From Lishizhenia sp965656535 (GTDB taxonomy: Bacteria; Bacteroidota; Bacteroidia; Flavobacteriales_D; Crocinitomicaceae), in contig CBFHKX010000002.1 of NCBI GenBank assembly GCA_965656535.1, positions 448,210 to 512,209 on the forward strand: a stretch of 64,000 nt of DNA. The letters are read 5' to 3'. The position numbers and the translations under genes are program-made. The notes under the pieces are model-generated. The model was not told where the DNA came from, did not search any database, and worked only from the letters and a program-made list of their open reading frames with translations. This document shows, piece by piece, positions 9,265-17,321 of this stretch; the first letter of the stretch is position 1; the number at the start of each line of letters is the position of its first letter.

Positions 9265-10437
9265 ATGAGAAAAATGTTTGTATTGCTTCCTGCTTTAGCG
9301 TTATCGCTATTTTCAGGAGCTCAAGACGAAGACAATTTAGTAACCAACGGTAGCTTTGAGTCGTTAGACGGAAAAGTAAAAAAACTTGGACAAATAAAAG
9401 TTGCAGAAGGATGGAGTGCTCCAACTGGTGTTCCTGCAGATTTATTTGTTGGAAATGCAAAAATGCCAGAGTTTCAGGCTGGAGAAAACGAATTTGGTAG
9501 AGAAACTCCAAAAGATGGAGATAATTACGCAGGTATTGTTGTGTATTCGTACAATAATAAAATGAAAAGAACCTATGTGATGACGAAGCTAAATACCTCC
9601 ATGAAAAAAGGTACGCGTTATAAAGTTGAGTTTTCTGCATCTTTAGCAGAGCTTTCTAAGTATTCGTCAAATAAGTTAGCTGCTCACTTTTCGAAAAAAG
9701 CTTTCGGTACAGATGAAAAAGTCGATGCCTTGGTTGAAGAATCTCACGTAATGCACCCAAATGAGCAAGTATTCCAAGGAATGTATAATTGGGATAGAGT
9801 ATGTGGAGAGTATGTTGCAAAAGGTGGAGAGAAATACATAACCATTGGTAACTTCACAAATAATAATGATGTTAAGTACGAAAAATCACGTAAGCCGAAA
9901 GATATTAAAGGTTCTCAAATAATTGCAGCTTACTATTACATTGATGATGTAAGTGTTACTTTGTTGGAGGAAGATCAGATTTGTGAGTGTAATTATGAAG
10001 ATGCTGCCGAAATGGTGTCTAACGTAATTTACCAGAAAGTGCCTTCTATTGACGAAGAAATGAGTTTGACAGAAAAGTTTCAGCAAGAAGGAGTATGGTA
10101 TGCTTATGGAAGATATGATGTTACACCAGCCGGAGATGCATCTATTAAAACAATTGTTTCTTATTTAAAAGAGAATCCAAATGCAAAAGTTGAACTAATT
10201 GGTAATATGGATCAAACAGAGTTAACAAATAGCATTGAAGAAGACCCAAGTTTAGCAAATATCTCTATGAAAAGAGCAGAATACGTACGTTCTTTATTAA
10301 TCAATTATGATATTGCTCCAACACGTATTTTATTGTCAGACAATAAAGCACAAGTACCATCTAAAGAGATAGACGAGATGGATGGAGAAGAAATGGAGAT
10401 GGCAAAAAATAGACGCGTAGAGTTCATACTTAAATAA
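9265..10437 (+). CDS. OmpA-family protein with N-terminal carbohydrate-binding-like domain
   Basis: A 390-residue secreted protein. After a signal peptide (MRKMFVLLPALALSLFSGAQ) comes a beta-sandwich-like domain of about 200 residues beginning NLVTNGSFESLDG, a start typical of galactose-binding-like folds in Bacteroidetes surface proteins, then a Cys pair (ICEC) and a C-terminal OmpA/MotB domain of about 120 residues ending in MAKNRRVEFILK, the peptidoglycan-binding signature. The ATG at 9265 is chosen over one at 9244 because it begins directly at the signal peptide. It probably tethers the outer membrane or surface structures to peptidoglycan. It is followed by a strong terminator. Confidence 0.85.
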   Translation: MRKMFVLLPALALSLFSGAQDEDNLVTNGSFESLDGKVKKLGQIKVAEGWSAPTGVPADLFVGNAKMPEFQAGENEFGRETPKDGDNYAGIVVYSYNNKMKRTYVMTKLNTSMKKGTRYKVEFSASLAELSKYSSNKLAAHFSKKAFGTDEKVDALVEESHVMHPNEQVFQGMYNWDRVCGEYVAKGGEKYITIGNFTNNNDVKYEKSRKPKDIKGSQIIAAYYYIDDVSVTLLEEDQICECNYEDAAEMVSNVIYQKVPSIDEEMSLTEKFQQEGVWYAYGRYDVTPAGDASIKTIVSYLKENPNAKVELIGNMDQTELTNSIEEDPSLANISMKRAEYVRSLLINYDIAPTRILLSDNKAQVPSKEIDEMDGEEMEMAKNRRVEFILK

Positions 10438-10458
10438 ACACTAAAGCACTAAATATGA

Positions 10459-10489
10459 AAGTCGGTACAAATTGTGCCGACTTTTTTTA
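10459..10489 (+). terminator. Rho-independent terminator after the OmpA-family gene
   Basis: A 10-bp stem (AAGTCGGTAC with GTGCCGACTT, one G-T pair) with a five-base loop and a run of seven T. Confidence 0.88.
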
Positions 10490-10502
10490 TTCGTTAAATA
10501 GT

Positions 10503-10724
10503 AAAAAGCCCATGCAGGACCTTTCTGAAAACTTCAGAAAAACAGGGATAGGAACGCAGCTCTAGATCTAAAATCTTCTTGGGTTAGCCCTAATTTAATG
10601 AGGGAGAAGCTCGATATCAGTAAAGCAATTAATTCCTAAATGGTAAAATGTTAAGTCTCAAAAACTACTGCATGGGTCAACCTTTCGGTCTAGAATTACG
10701 CAATTGCTCAGCAATGGAATTCAT
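10503..10724 (-). ncRNA. Structured noncoding RNA, 6S-RNA-like candidate
   Basis: A 222-nt region without a gene that folds well on the minus strand. Seen: a closing stem CCCATGCAG/CTGCATGGG (10668-10676 with 10509-10517) whose 3' side runs into a T-run, an internal stem TAGGAA/TTCCTA (10549-10554 with 10633-10638), a 7-bp hairpin TTTCTGA/TCAGAAA (10522-10540), and two 5' hairpins, one with a GAAA tetraloop (10680-10689) and one at 10693-10722. A single-stranded 5' side opposite a small 3' hairpin between two long stems resembles the open-bubble layout of 6S RNA, and flavobacterial 6S RNAs are known, but the extra 5' hairpins do not fit well. RNA status is fairly convincing; the 6S identity is a guess. 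Confidence 0.5.
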
Positions 10725-10728
10725 ACTT

Positions 10729-10736
10729 CAAAGGTA
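10729..10736 (-). promoter_or_regulatory. -7 promoter box for the minus-strand RNA
   Basis: Read on the minus strand this is TACCTTTG, an exact TAnnTTTG match, placed 5 nt before the predicted start of the structured RNA. No comparably good box points into the region from the plus strand. Confidence 0.5.
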
Positions 10737-10835
10737 GTAACAAATCCTTGTTTTTTTATTTATCTTATTGCATTAAGCAATCGGTTTGTCAATAAAATGA
10801 AGAAATATTGATTAATTTTCCACTTTACTATATAA

Positions 10836-11861
10836 ATGCATACGATGATAGATTTCAGGTCTGATACTGTAACAAAGCCTTCTCAAGAAATGAGAGATCA
10901 AATGGCCAAAGCTCCGGTTGGAGATGATGTTTTTGGAGAAGATCCAACCGTAAATGAACTTGAAAACTACGCAGCAGCATTATTTGGTTTTGAAAAAGCA
11001 CTTTTTTGTGCGTCTGGTACACAAACAAATCAAATTGCTATTAATGTGCATTGTAAGCCAGGAGATGAAGTAATCTGTGCTCAAGATGCCCATATTTATA
11101 AGTACGAAGGAGGAGGTATTGCTCGTAATTCAGGTACTTCTGTTCGGTTAATCGAGGGAAACCGTGGAAGACTAACGGTTGAAGAAATTGAACCTTGGAT
11201 AAATAATCCAGATGATGTACATTATCCATTAACAGCTTTGGTTAGTTTAGAAGATACTATGAATAGAGGTGGAGGTGCCATATATAATTTTGAAGAAATA
11301 AAAAAGATTAAAAATTTTTGCAACGCGCAAAACTTGCCTTTGCATTTAGATGGTGCCCGACTTTTTAATACACTGGTTGAAACGGGAGTGGATTATAAGA
11401 AGTATGGTGCGCAGTTTGATTCTATATCCATTTGTTTATCAAAAGGCCTTGGAGCGCCTGTTGGTTCTATTCTTTTGGGAAATTCATCGTTTATAAAAAA
11501 AGCACATAGAAGCAGAAAAGCCTTTGGAGGTGGAATGCGACAAGCGGGTATTATTGCACAAGGCGGTTTATATGCACTAAAGAACAATATTTCTCGTTTA
11601 AAAGAAGACCATAAAAACGCAAAAGCTATCGAACAGGAGCTCGTAAATAATCATTTATTTAAAAACGTAATTCCCGTAGAAACAAACATTGTTGTAGGTA
11701 TTTTAAAGGAGAAAGAAAAACTACCAGCTATTTTAGATAAATTAAAACAAAAACATATTTTAGCCATGCCTTTTGGCCCAGGTATGATTCGCTTTGTTAC
11801 TCACTTAGATATTTCAAAAAATCAAATAGATGAAACACTTGAGGTTATTAAAAAATTATAG
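10836..11861 (+). CDS. ltaE: Low-specificity L-threonine aldolase
   Basis: A PLP enzyme that splits L-threonine/L-allo-threonine into glycine and acetaldehyde. The 341-residue protein starts with the family hallmark MIDFRSDTVTKPSQEM, followed by GDDVFGEDPTVNELE; HLDGARLFN supplies the PLP-binding Asp172 and Arg175, and Lys203 in SICLSKGLGAPVGS is the Schiff-base lysine. The ATG at 10845 would start right at MIDFRSD and is an equally good choice. A TAATTTTC box at 10813 may be the promoter. The 3' end overlaps the following lipoprotein gene by 32 bases in another frame. Confidence 0.93.
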   Translation: MHTMIDFRSDTVTKPSQEMRDQMAKAPVGDDVFGEDPTVNELENYAAALFGFEKALFCASGTQTNQIAINVHCKPGDEVICAQDAHIYKYEGGGIARNSGTSVRLIEGNRGRLTVEEIEPWINNPDDVHYPLTALVSLEDTMNRGGGAIYNFEEIKKIKNFCNAQNLPLHLDGARLFNTLVETGVDYKKYGAQFDSISICLSKGLGAPVGSILLGNSSFIKKAHRSRKAFGGGMRQAGIIAQGGLYALKNNISRLKEDHKNAKAIEQELVNNHLFKNVIPVETNIVVGILKEKEKLPAILDKLKQKHILAMPFGPGMIRFVTHLDISKNQIDETLEVIKKL

Positions 11862-12483
11862 TCCAATACTATTTACCGTATTTTTCATTTCTTGCTCTTC
11901 TTCTCCTAAAACAGAAGCTGTTGATTTAGAGGATGTACTGCCTTCTTCTAAAAAATATACAGAAGAACAAACAAAAGACTCGGTCAGAGTGTACATAGAG
12001 CCGAAACATTCACATGATAATTTTACATTATTAGACACGGTTTTGTACGAGCAATTTCCGGAACTAACACCTGTTTTAAATTTAACGCCCGACAGGTTTT
12101 TTGTTGATAGATTAAGACCTACATCGAAAATAAATAAAACAATTAACTTAGACTCGGTTGCTATTCAATTCGTAGTTTGGGAGTTTACAGATTCAATCCA
12201 AACTGAAAATGCATTTTTCAACTGGCTAGATAACTTTGGTGAAGATCAAGATGCCCTGCGCATTGCAGAACCTTTTCGTTATAAAGAAAGTGCCAACTAT
12301 ATCTATGTTGGTCTACAGAAAATTGTTTACGTATACGCACAAGATACCTTTGATTACAGTCCTTTTGAACAGTTAATAGAAACTGTTTATGGCAAAGAAT
12401 GGAAATATTGTGTTCACCAACAGAAAGGGGAGCGCGCAAAATGGTTAGTTTTGCCAACAGATGTCGAAAATACCAACTTATAA
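11830..12483 (+). CDS. Putative lipoprotein of unknown function
   Basis: A 217-residue protein with a lipoprotein signal sequence (hydrophobic ILFTVFFISC, lipid attachment at about Cys22). Starting at 11830 is required to keep this signal, so the gene begins inside the end of ltaE and overlaps it by 32 bases. The rest is a mixed alpha/beta domain with no recognised motif. The gene also overlaps the following MATE gene by 23 bases, so ltaE, this gene and the transporter appear to form a tightly packed operon. Location is probably periplasmic face of a membrane; role unknown. Confidence 0.72.
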   Translation: MKHLRLLKNYSPILFTVFFISCSSSPKTEAVDLEDVLPSSKKYTEEQTKDSVRVYIEPKHSHDNFTLLDTVLYEQFPELTPVLNLTPDRFFVDRLRPTSKINKTINLDSVAIQFVVWEFTDSIQTENAFFNWLDNFGEDQDALRIAEPFRYKESANYIYVGLQKIVYVYAQDTFDYSPFEQLIETVYGKEWKYCVHQQKGERAKWLVLPTDVENTNL

Positions 12484-13801
12484 AACCATATTTAGGCTTG
12501 CTATACCAGCAATATTTGGTGGTATTGTTGAACCTATTTTATCTTTAACAGATATAGCTGTGGTGGGTAACATTCCATCAAATAATCCTAATCTTACAAT
12601 TACCTCTCTGGCTGCCGTTGGATTAGCAGGGAGTTTAATTTCTGCTTTACTTTGGATATTTGCTCAGGTTAAAAGTGCAATTTCTGCGCTCGTGTCTAAA
12701 GCCGTAGGTGCAAATAATATAAATTCTGTAGCAACGCTTATACCGCAAATGATTTTGTTTAATCTAGGTTTAGGTATTTTGGCTTTTTTACTTACTTATT
12801 TTTCATCAAGTTGGATATTTACCAGTTTACTCTCTGCGTCAAATGCAGTTGCTGAACAGGCAGTTGCATATTATGATATTCGCGCATTTGGTTTTCCCAT
12901 AACCTTAATTACATTTTCATTGTTTGGAGTTTTTAGAGGATTGCAAAATACATATTGGGCAATGATTATATCTATAGTTGGCGGTTGCTTAAACATACTT
13001 TTAGATTTTATATTGGTGCTCGGTTTAGGAGATTTTTGTGAACCTATGGGTATTGAGGGTGCAGCTATTGCTTCTTTAATTGCTCAAATCGTTATGTTTT
13101 TATTGGCAATATTCTTCTTACTTCGCTCTAAGGTTAAGCTACTTTTTAGCAATAGAATAAACCAGCAGTTTAAAGTAATGGTGCATATGGCAGTTCATTT
13201 AATGGTGAGAACAATTACGTTAAATATTGCTTTAGTTCTTACGCATAAATTTGCAAATAAGTACGGCGAGATAGAAGCTGCTACCCATACAGTTTTGTTA
13301 AACATTTGGTTGTTTTCTGCTTTTTTTTTAGATGGTTTTGCAACTGCAGCAAATGCTCTTTCTGGTAAATATTTAGGACAAAAAAATCCAATTGCTTTAA
13401 AGGAAACGCTTAAAAAAAATATGCTCTTAGCGTTTTTGGTTGCTCTGCTACTAATTGTAATTTTCCTATTATTTCATGTAGAAATTATAGGTGTTTTAGC
13501 AGAGGATAGCAGAGTTACGCATCTTTACAAGGATGTGCTTTTTCTGTTTATACTCTGTTTACCGTTAAATGCTTTAGCGTTTACCTTAGATGGTGTTTTT
13601 AAAGGTTTAGGAGAAGCTAAGTTTTTAAGAAATTTACTGGTTATTTCTACTCTTTTCGGGTTTTTACCTGTTTTATTTATAGCCGATTACTTCTCAGTTG
13701 GTTTACAAGTGATCTGGTTGTCTCTTATTGTTTGGATGTTCTTACGCGGACTAATTCCATTAATTTACTTTAAAACATATTTGAAACGTAAGTTTGATTA
13801 A
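12461..13801 (+). CDS. MATE-family multidrug/toxin efflux transporter
   Basis: A 446-residue inner-membrane exporter of the MATE family, which uses Na+ or H+ gradients to expel cationic compounds. The start IFRLAIPAIFGGIVEPILSL and the segment DIAVVG are typical of helix 1-2, with twelve hydrophobic helices in total and the two-fold internal repeat visible from the second half start at about residue 240 (TITLNIALVLTHKFANKYG). The resemblance is strongest to the DinF subgroup. It overlaps the upstream lipoprotein gene by 23 bases in a different frame, suggesting coupled translation. The substrate is not predictable. Confidence 0.88.
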   Translation: MSKIPTYKTIFRLAIPAIFGGIVEPILSLTDIAVVGNIPSNNPNLTITSLAAVGLAGSLISALLWIFAQVKSAISALVSKAVGANNINSVATLIPQMILFNLGLGILAFLLTYFSSSWIFTSLLSASNAVAEQAVAYYDIRAFGFPITLITFSLFGVFRGLQNTYWAMIISIVGGCLNILLDFILVLGLGDFCEPMGIEGAAIASLIAQIVMFLLAIFFLLRSKVKLLFSNRINQQFKVMVHMAVHLMVRTITLNIALVLTHKFANKYGEIEAATHTVLLNIWLFSAFFLDGFATAANALSGKYLGQKNPIALKETLKKNMLLAFLVALLLIVIFLLFHVEIIGVLAEDSRVTHLYKDVLFLFILCLPLNALAFTLDGVFKGLGEAKFLRNLLVISTLFGFLPVLFIADYFSVGLQVIWLSLIVWMFLRGLIPLIYFKTYLKRKFD

Positions 13802-13849
13802 GAACAGACAAACTCATTTTAAATTGTTTCGTTTACTTTGTAGATAGAA

Positions 13850-14725
13850 ATGAAAGCTGTAAAAACGTATGAACAAGTCAATGCACAAAAAGAGAGTGCA
13901 AGTTTTAGTATTTCTAAAATGCAAGCAACTTTCTTAAAAAGAAAGGGCAAAGTAGATGAACCACATAGACATAATTTTTATACTGTTCTAGTTGTTAAAA
14001 ATGCAACGGGACAACATAAGGTAGACTTTAATTCTTATCCATTATCGAATCACCAAGTACATTTTGTAGCACCCGGTCAGGTACACCAAGTAATTGAAGA
14101 AGTTCAAAGCGATGGATATGTTCTCACATTTTCTACACAGTTTTTGATTGAAAACGCGATAGCTATTTCTTTTGTAGAGCATTTAAATCTATTTCAAAAC
14201 TATGGAGAAACTCCGCCATTAGAACCAAATGAAGAGCAGTTTGATATAATTTTAAATTTTGCCCACACTATTTTTGATTTGTTCGAGAGTAACCGAAATA
14301 TGAAAGAACTTTCTATTGGAGCCTATTTGAAATTGTTTTTAATAGAATGCAATAGAATTTGCGCAATAAATCCAGTAGTTTCAGATGCAGATATTTCAGG
14401 AGAAAGTATCGTTAGGTCATTTAAAAATAGTGTTAACCAACAGTATAATAAAGAGCATTCGGCTTCTTTTTATGCCCAACTTTTACATATAACACCTGAT
14501 CATCTAAATAGAATTATAAAAGCGAAAATTGGTAAAACGGCTAAAGAGTATATTCAGTCAAAAATTACGATAGAAGCAAAACGATTGCTTTATTTCTCTG
14601 AGTTATCAAATAAAGAAATTGGATACGAATTAGGTTTTAATGAACCAGCCAACTTTAGTGCTTTTTTTAAAAAACAAACGAAACTCTCTCCTTCTCATTT
14701 TAAAAAAAGAGAATCGACCTCCTGA
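13850..14725 (+). CDS. AraC-family transcriptional regulator
   Basis: A 291-residue regulator: an N-terminal cupin-like sensor domain (HRHNFYTVLVVKN at about 41-53 is the usual start of the barrel) and a C-terminal AraC/XylS double helix-turn-helix domain (about 190-288) with HITPDHLNRIIK in the first HTH and the second-motif segment GFNEPANFSAFFKKQTKLSP. A TTACTTTG sequence just upstream is a plausible -7 element, giving a very short leader. Its position directly in front of the pirin and nitroreductase genes in the same direction suggests that it controls them, in response to an unknown effector. Confidence 0.88.
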   Translation: MKAVKTYEQVNAQKESASFSISKMQATFLKRKGKVDEPHRHNFYTVLVVKNATGQHKVDFNSYPLSNHQVHFVAPGQVHQVIEEVQSDGYVLTFSTQFLIENAIAISFVEHLNLFQNYGETPPLEPNEEQFDIILNFAHTIFDLFESNRNMKELSIGAYLKLFLIECNRICAINPVVSDADISGESIVRSFKNSVNQQYNKEHSASFYAQLLHITPDHLNRIIKAKIGKTAKEYIQSKITIEAKRLLYFSELSNKEIGYELGFNEPANFSAFFKKQTKLSPSHFKKRESTS

Positions 14726-14815
14726 TATCGGATTTTTATACGTATATCTCCTTTTTTCATATTCCATCACGTGCAAAGCTTTATCATCTTTGTAGTGTAC
14801 TTATACAAAGCGTGT

Positions 14816-15694
14816 ATGGAACGGAAAAAATTTATAAAGAATGCATTTTTTACAGGACTTATTGGGCTTGCAGCTCCGAAAGTATTAAATGCCGTACAAA
14901 GAAATTCAGCAGATTCAACGTATGATAAATTAATAGATCAAGTTGGATTTAATCATTTACCAAATAAAAATATTAAAAAGATGAACCAAGTAATTCATAA
15001 AGCAGCGTCAAGAGGAAATGCAAACCACGGGTGGTTAAATTCTTTTCACACTTTCAGTTTTGCAAACTATTACAATCCAGAACGTATGAATTTTGGAGTT
15101 TTACGTGTTTTGAATGATGACCAGGTGCAAGCTGGTAAAGGTTTTGGAACACATCCGCACGATAATATGGAGATTGTTTCTATTCCTTTAGAAGGTGATT
15201 TGGAACACAAAGATAGCATGGGTAATGTTACTGTGATAAAGGAGGGAGATGTTCAAGTTATGAGCGCAGGAACAGGTGTTACGCATTCAGAGTGCAACAA
15301 AAATCTAGATAAAGAGGTGAAGTTTTTGCAAATTTGGATTTTTCCTAGACAAAAAAATGTAGAACCTCGGTATGATCAAGTTTCTTTAAGGGAGATTGAA
15401 AAAGAAAATGAATTGTACCAAGTATTATCTCCAAATAAAGAAGATCAAGGTGTTTGGATTAATCAAGATGCTTGGTTTCACTTAGGGAAATTTAGCCAAG
15501 AGACAGTCACAAATTATAAACTTAAGAAAAGAGAAAATGGCGTTTATGCCTTCATTTTAGATGGAGAAGCTGAAATAAACGGAGAAAAACTAAGTAGGCG
15601 AGATGGAATTGGTGTTTGGGATATAGAGTCAATTGAAATTAAGGCAGCAAATAATGCGCGACTTTTAATAATGGAGGCTCCAATGTCACTGTAA
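14816..15694 (+). CDS. Pirin-family bicupin protein with an N-terminal export-like segment
   Basis: A 292-residue pirin. The core starts at about residue 67 with RGNANHGWLNSFHTFSFANY and holds the metal site His113 and His115 (THPHDN), His157 and Glu159 (VTHSE), as in quercetin-2,3-dioxygenase-type pirins. Unusually, residues 1-58 form an extension with a basic start (MERKKFIKNAFF) and a hydrophobic stretch (TGLIGLAAPKVL), resembling a twin-less export signal, whereas pirins are normally cytoplasmic. The ATG at 14816 is chosen because the -7-like CATCTTTG box lies just 27 nt upstream; a GTG at 14771 would put the start before that box. Function as dioxygenase or stress regulator is inferred from the family. 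Confidence 0.85.
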   Translation: MERKKFIKNAFFTGLIGLAAPKVLNAVQRNSADSTYDKLIDQVGFNHLPNKNIKKMNQVIHKAASRGNANHGWLNSFHTFSFANYYNPERMNFGVLRVLNDDQVQAGKGFGTHPHDNMEIVSIPLEGDLEHKDSMGNVTVIKEGDVQVMSAGTGVTHSECNKNLDKEVKFLQIWIFPRQKNVEPRYDQVSLREIEKENELYQVLSPNKEDQGVWINQDAWFHLGKFSQETVTNYKLKKRENGVYAFILDGEAEINGEKLSRRDGIGVWDIESIEIKAANNARLLIMEAPMSL

Positions 15695-15732
15695 AGAGTA
15701 AATAATATTAATAATTAAACAATTAAAATAAA

Positions 15733-16365
15733 ATGACACAATTAGTAGAAAATCTCAAATGGAGATACGCAACAAAGAAAATGGATGCTTCGAAAAAAGT
15801 AGACGAAAAAGATATCGATTATATTAAAGAAGCTATTCAGTTAACCGCTACATCTTACGGATTACAGCCATTTAAAGTGTTAGATATTCGAGACGAAAAT
15901 GTGAGAGCAAGTTTACAACCAATTTCATGGAATCAATCACAAATTACCGATGCTTCTCACTTGTTTGTTTTTACAAGTCAATTAACGGTTGCAGATCAAG
16001 ATATAGATAATTATCTTGAGATGAAAGCGAAAGCTAGTAATATGGATGTTGCTCAATTAGCAGGTTATGGAGACTTTGTAAAAGCGAAGATGAAAGAAAA
16101 GTCTGAAATTGAAATGAAACATTGGACGGCGAAACAAGCTTATATTACATTATCTTCAGCATTGATAGCTTGTGCAGAGTTAAAGATAGACGCAACTCCT
16201 ATTGAAGGATTCGAACCAGATGCGTATAACAATACATTGGGTTTAACTGATAAAGGTTTAAATGCAAGTGTTGTATTGGCTATTGGTTATCGCCATGATG
16301 ATGATGAATATAAAGCAGCACCGAAAGTTAGAAAGTCTGTAAATCAATTATTTGATACTGTATAG
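15733..16365 (+). CDS. Nitroreductase-family FMN oxidoreductase (NfsB-like)
   Basis: A 210-residue flavoprotein of the nitroreductase superfamily that uses NAD(P)H to reduce nitroaromatics, quinones or related electrophiles. The N-terminal LKWRYATKKMDASKKVDEKD and ATSYGLQPFKVLDI are the NfsB-type FMN-binding segments, and the C-terminal ASVVLAIGYRHDDD is conserved. The gene lies 38 nt after the pirin gene and ends at a strong terminator, so AraC regulator, pirin and nitroreductase probably form an electrophile/redox-stress unit. Confidence 0.88.
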   Translation: MTQLVENLKWRYATKKMDASKKVDEKDIDYIKEAIQLTATSYGLQPFKVLDIRDENVRASLQPISWNQSQITDASHLFVFTSQLTVADQDIDNYLEMKAKASNMDVAQLAGYGDFVKAKMKEKSEIEMKHWTAKQAYITLSSALIACAELKIDATPIEGFEPDAYNNTLGLTDKGLNASVVLAIGYRHDDDEYKAAPKVRKSVNQLFDTV

Positions 16366-16382
16366 TTTTAAATTGCAAAGTA

Positions 16383-16414
16383 AAAACGGTAAAGGAAATC
16401 TTTACCGTTTTTTT
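16383..16414 (+). terminator. Rho-independent terminator after the nitroreductase gene
   Basis: A perfect 12-bp stem (AAAACGGTAAAG with CTTTACCGTTTT), a five-base loop and a T-run. It closes the pirin/nitroreductase transcript. Confidence 0.9.
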
Positions 16415-16502
16415 ATTGTTTTTGTTTTACACTTCTAATCCTTAATATAAACTTAGTATCGGCTTACAACTAAATCAAAGAGTATATTACTATCTTTCCA
16501 CC

Positions 16503-17321
16503 ATGAAAAGGTTCTTTTTTCTCTTTTTAATATTTGTGTTGAGTACTGGAAGTCAGGCACAAGGCTGGTTGCCAATGAGCGCTGAGTCTGCCGGATCTGC
16601 GAACGCAATAGTAGCTTTGCCCTCAATTTGGTCTGTTCATCATAACCCAGGAGCTCTTGGTTTTATAGAAGAATCAGGTTTTGGAGTAAGTTACCAGAGT
16701 CGTTTTTTATTGCGCGATTTACAATCACAAGGCATAACAGGAGCTATTAAATTAAAATCGGGTGTAATTGGTCTAGGTGCTCAATTTTATGGTTTTGAGC
16801 AGTATAGGACCACGCGAGTTGGAGGAGGATATTCTCTTAAGTTAGCGGAGAACTTTTCAATGGGTGTACAGCTCAACTATTTGAACTTATCCTTAAATGA
16901 AAACTATGGCAACCGTTCTTCATTGACGGCCGAAATAGGAATGCTCGGTAAAATTACAGACAATTGGAGTGTTGGTTTTGCAGTATTTAACCTTAACCGT
17001 GCAAAATTAGCAAGTTTCCAAGACGATAGGTTTACAACAATTTTTAGATTTGGAACAGCTTATAATTTAAGTAGTAAAGTAAATTTACTTCTTGAGTTTT
17101 TTAAAGATATTGAGAATCCATTAAGCATAAGAGGTGCTGTAGAGTATCAAGCTGTAGATAATTTATTTTTTAGACTTGGAGCAAGCAGCGCACCTATGGA
17201 ACTATCTTTTGGTATAGGATATAGAATGGGAGTTTTTGATTTATCCCTTGCGAGTAATTATAATCAGATTTTAGGGTTTAGTCCGGCATTTAATCTTAAT
17301 TATTTCTTGAAAAATGACTAA
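16503..17321 (+). CDS. PorV/PorQ-like outer-membrane beta-barrel protein
   Basis: A 272-residue outer-membrane protein with a signal peptide (cleavage near residue 19, SQA-QG). The mature start GWLPMSAESAGSANAIVALP and HHNPGALGF, followed by repeated amphipathic strands such as GGGYSLKLAENFSMGVQLNY, match the PorV/PorQ/FadL-like barrels of Bacteroidetes, several of which are shuttles in type IX secretion. A TATCTTTC box at 16491 lies five bases before the ATG, implying an almost leaderless mRNA. It overlaps the next gene by eight bases, so the two outer-membrane proteins are co-made. Confidence 0.75.
   Translation: MKRFFFLFLIFVLSTGSQAQGWLPMSAESAGSANAIVALPSIWSVHHNPGALGFIEESGFGVSYQSRFLLRDLQSQGITGAIKLKSGVIGLGAQFYGFEQYRTTRVGGGYSLKLAENFSMGVQLNYLNLSLNENYGNRSSLTAEIGMLGKITDNWSVGFAVFNLNRAKLASFQDDRFTTIFRFGTAYNLSSKVNLLLEFFKDIENPLSIRGAVEYQAVDNLFFRLGASSAPMELSFGIGYRMGVFDLSLASNYNQILGFSPAFNLNYFLKND

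Noticed and set aside
10503..10724. tmRNA or RNase P RNA in the structured intergenic region
   Set aside because: No tag-peptide, no CCA-like end, and no conserved RNase P core sequences are visible on either strand.
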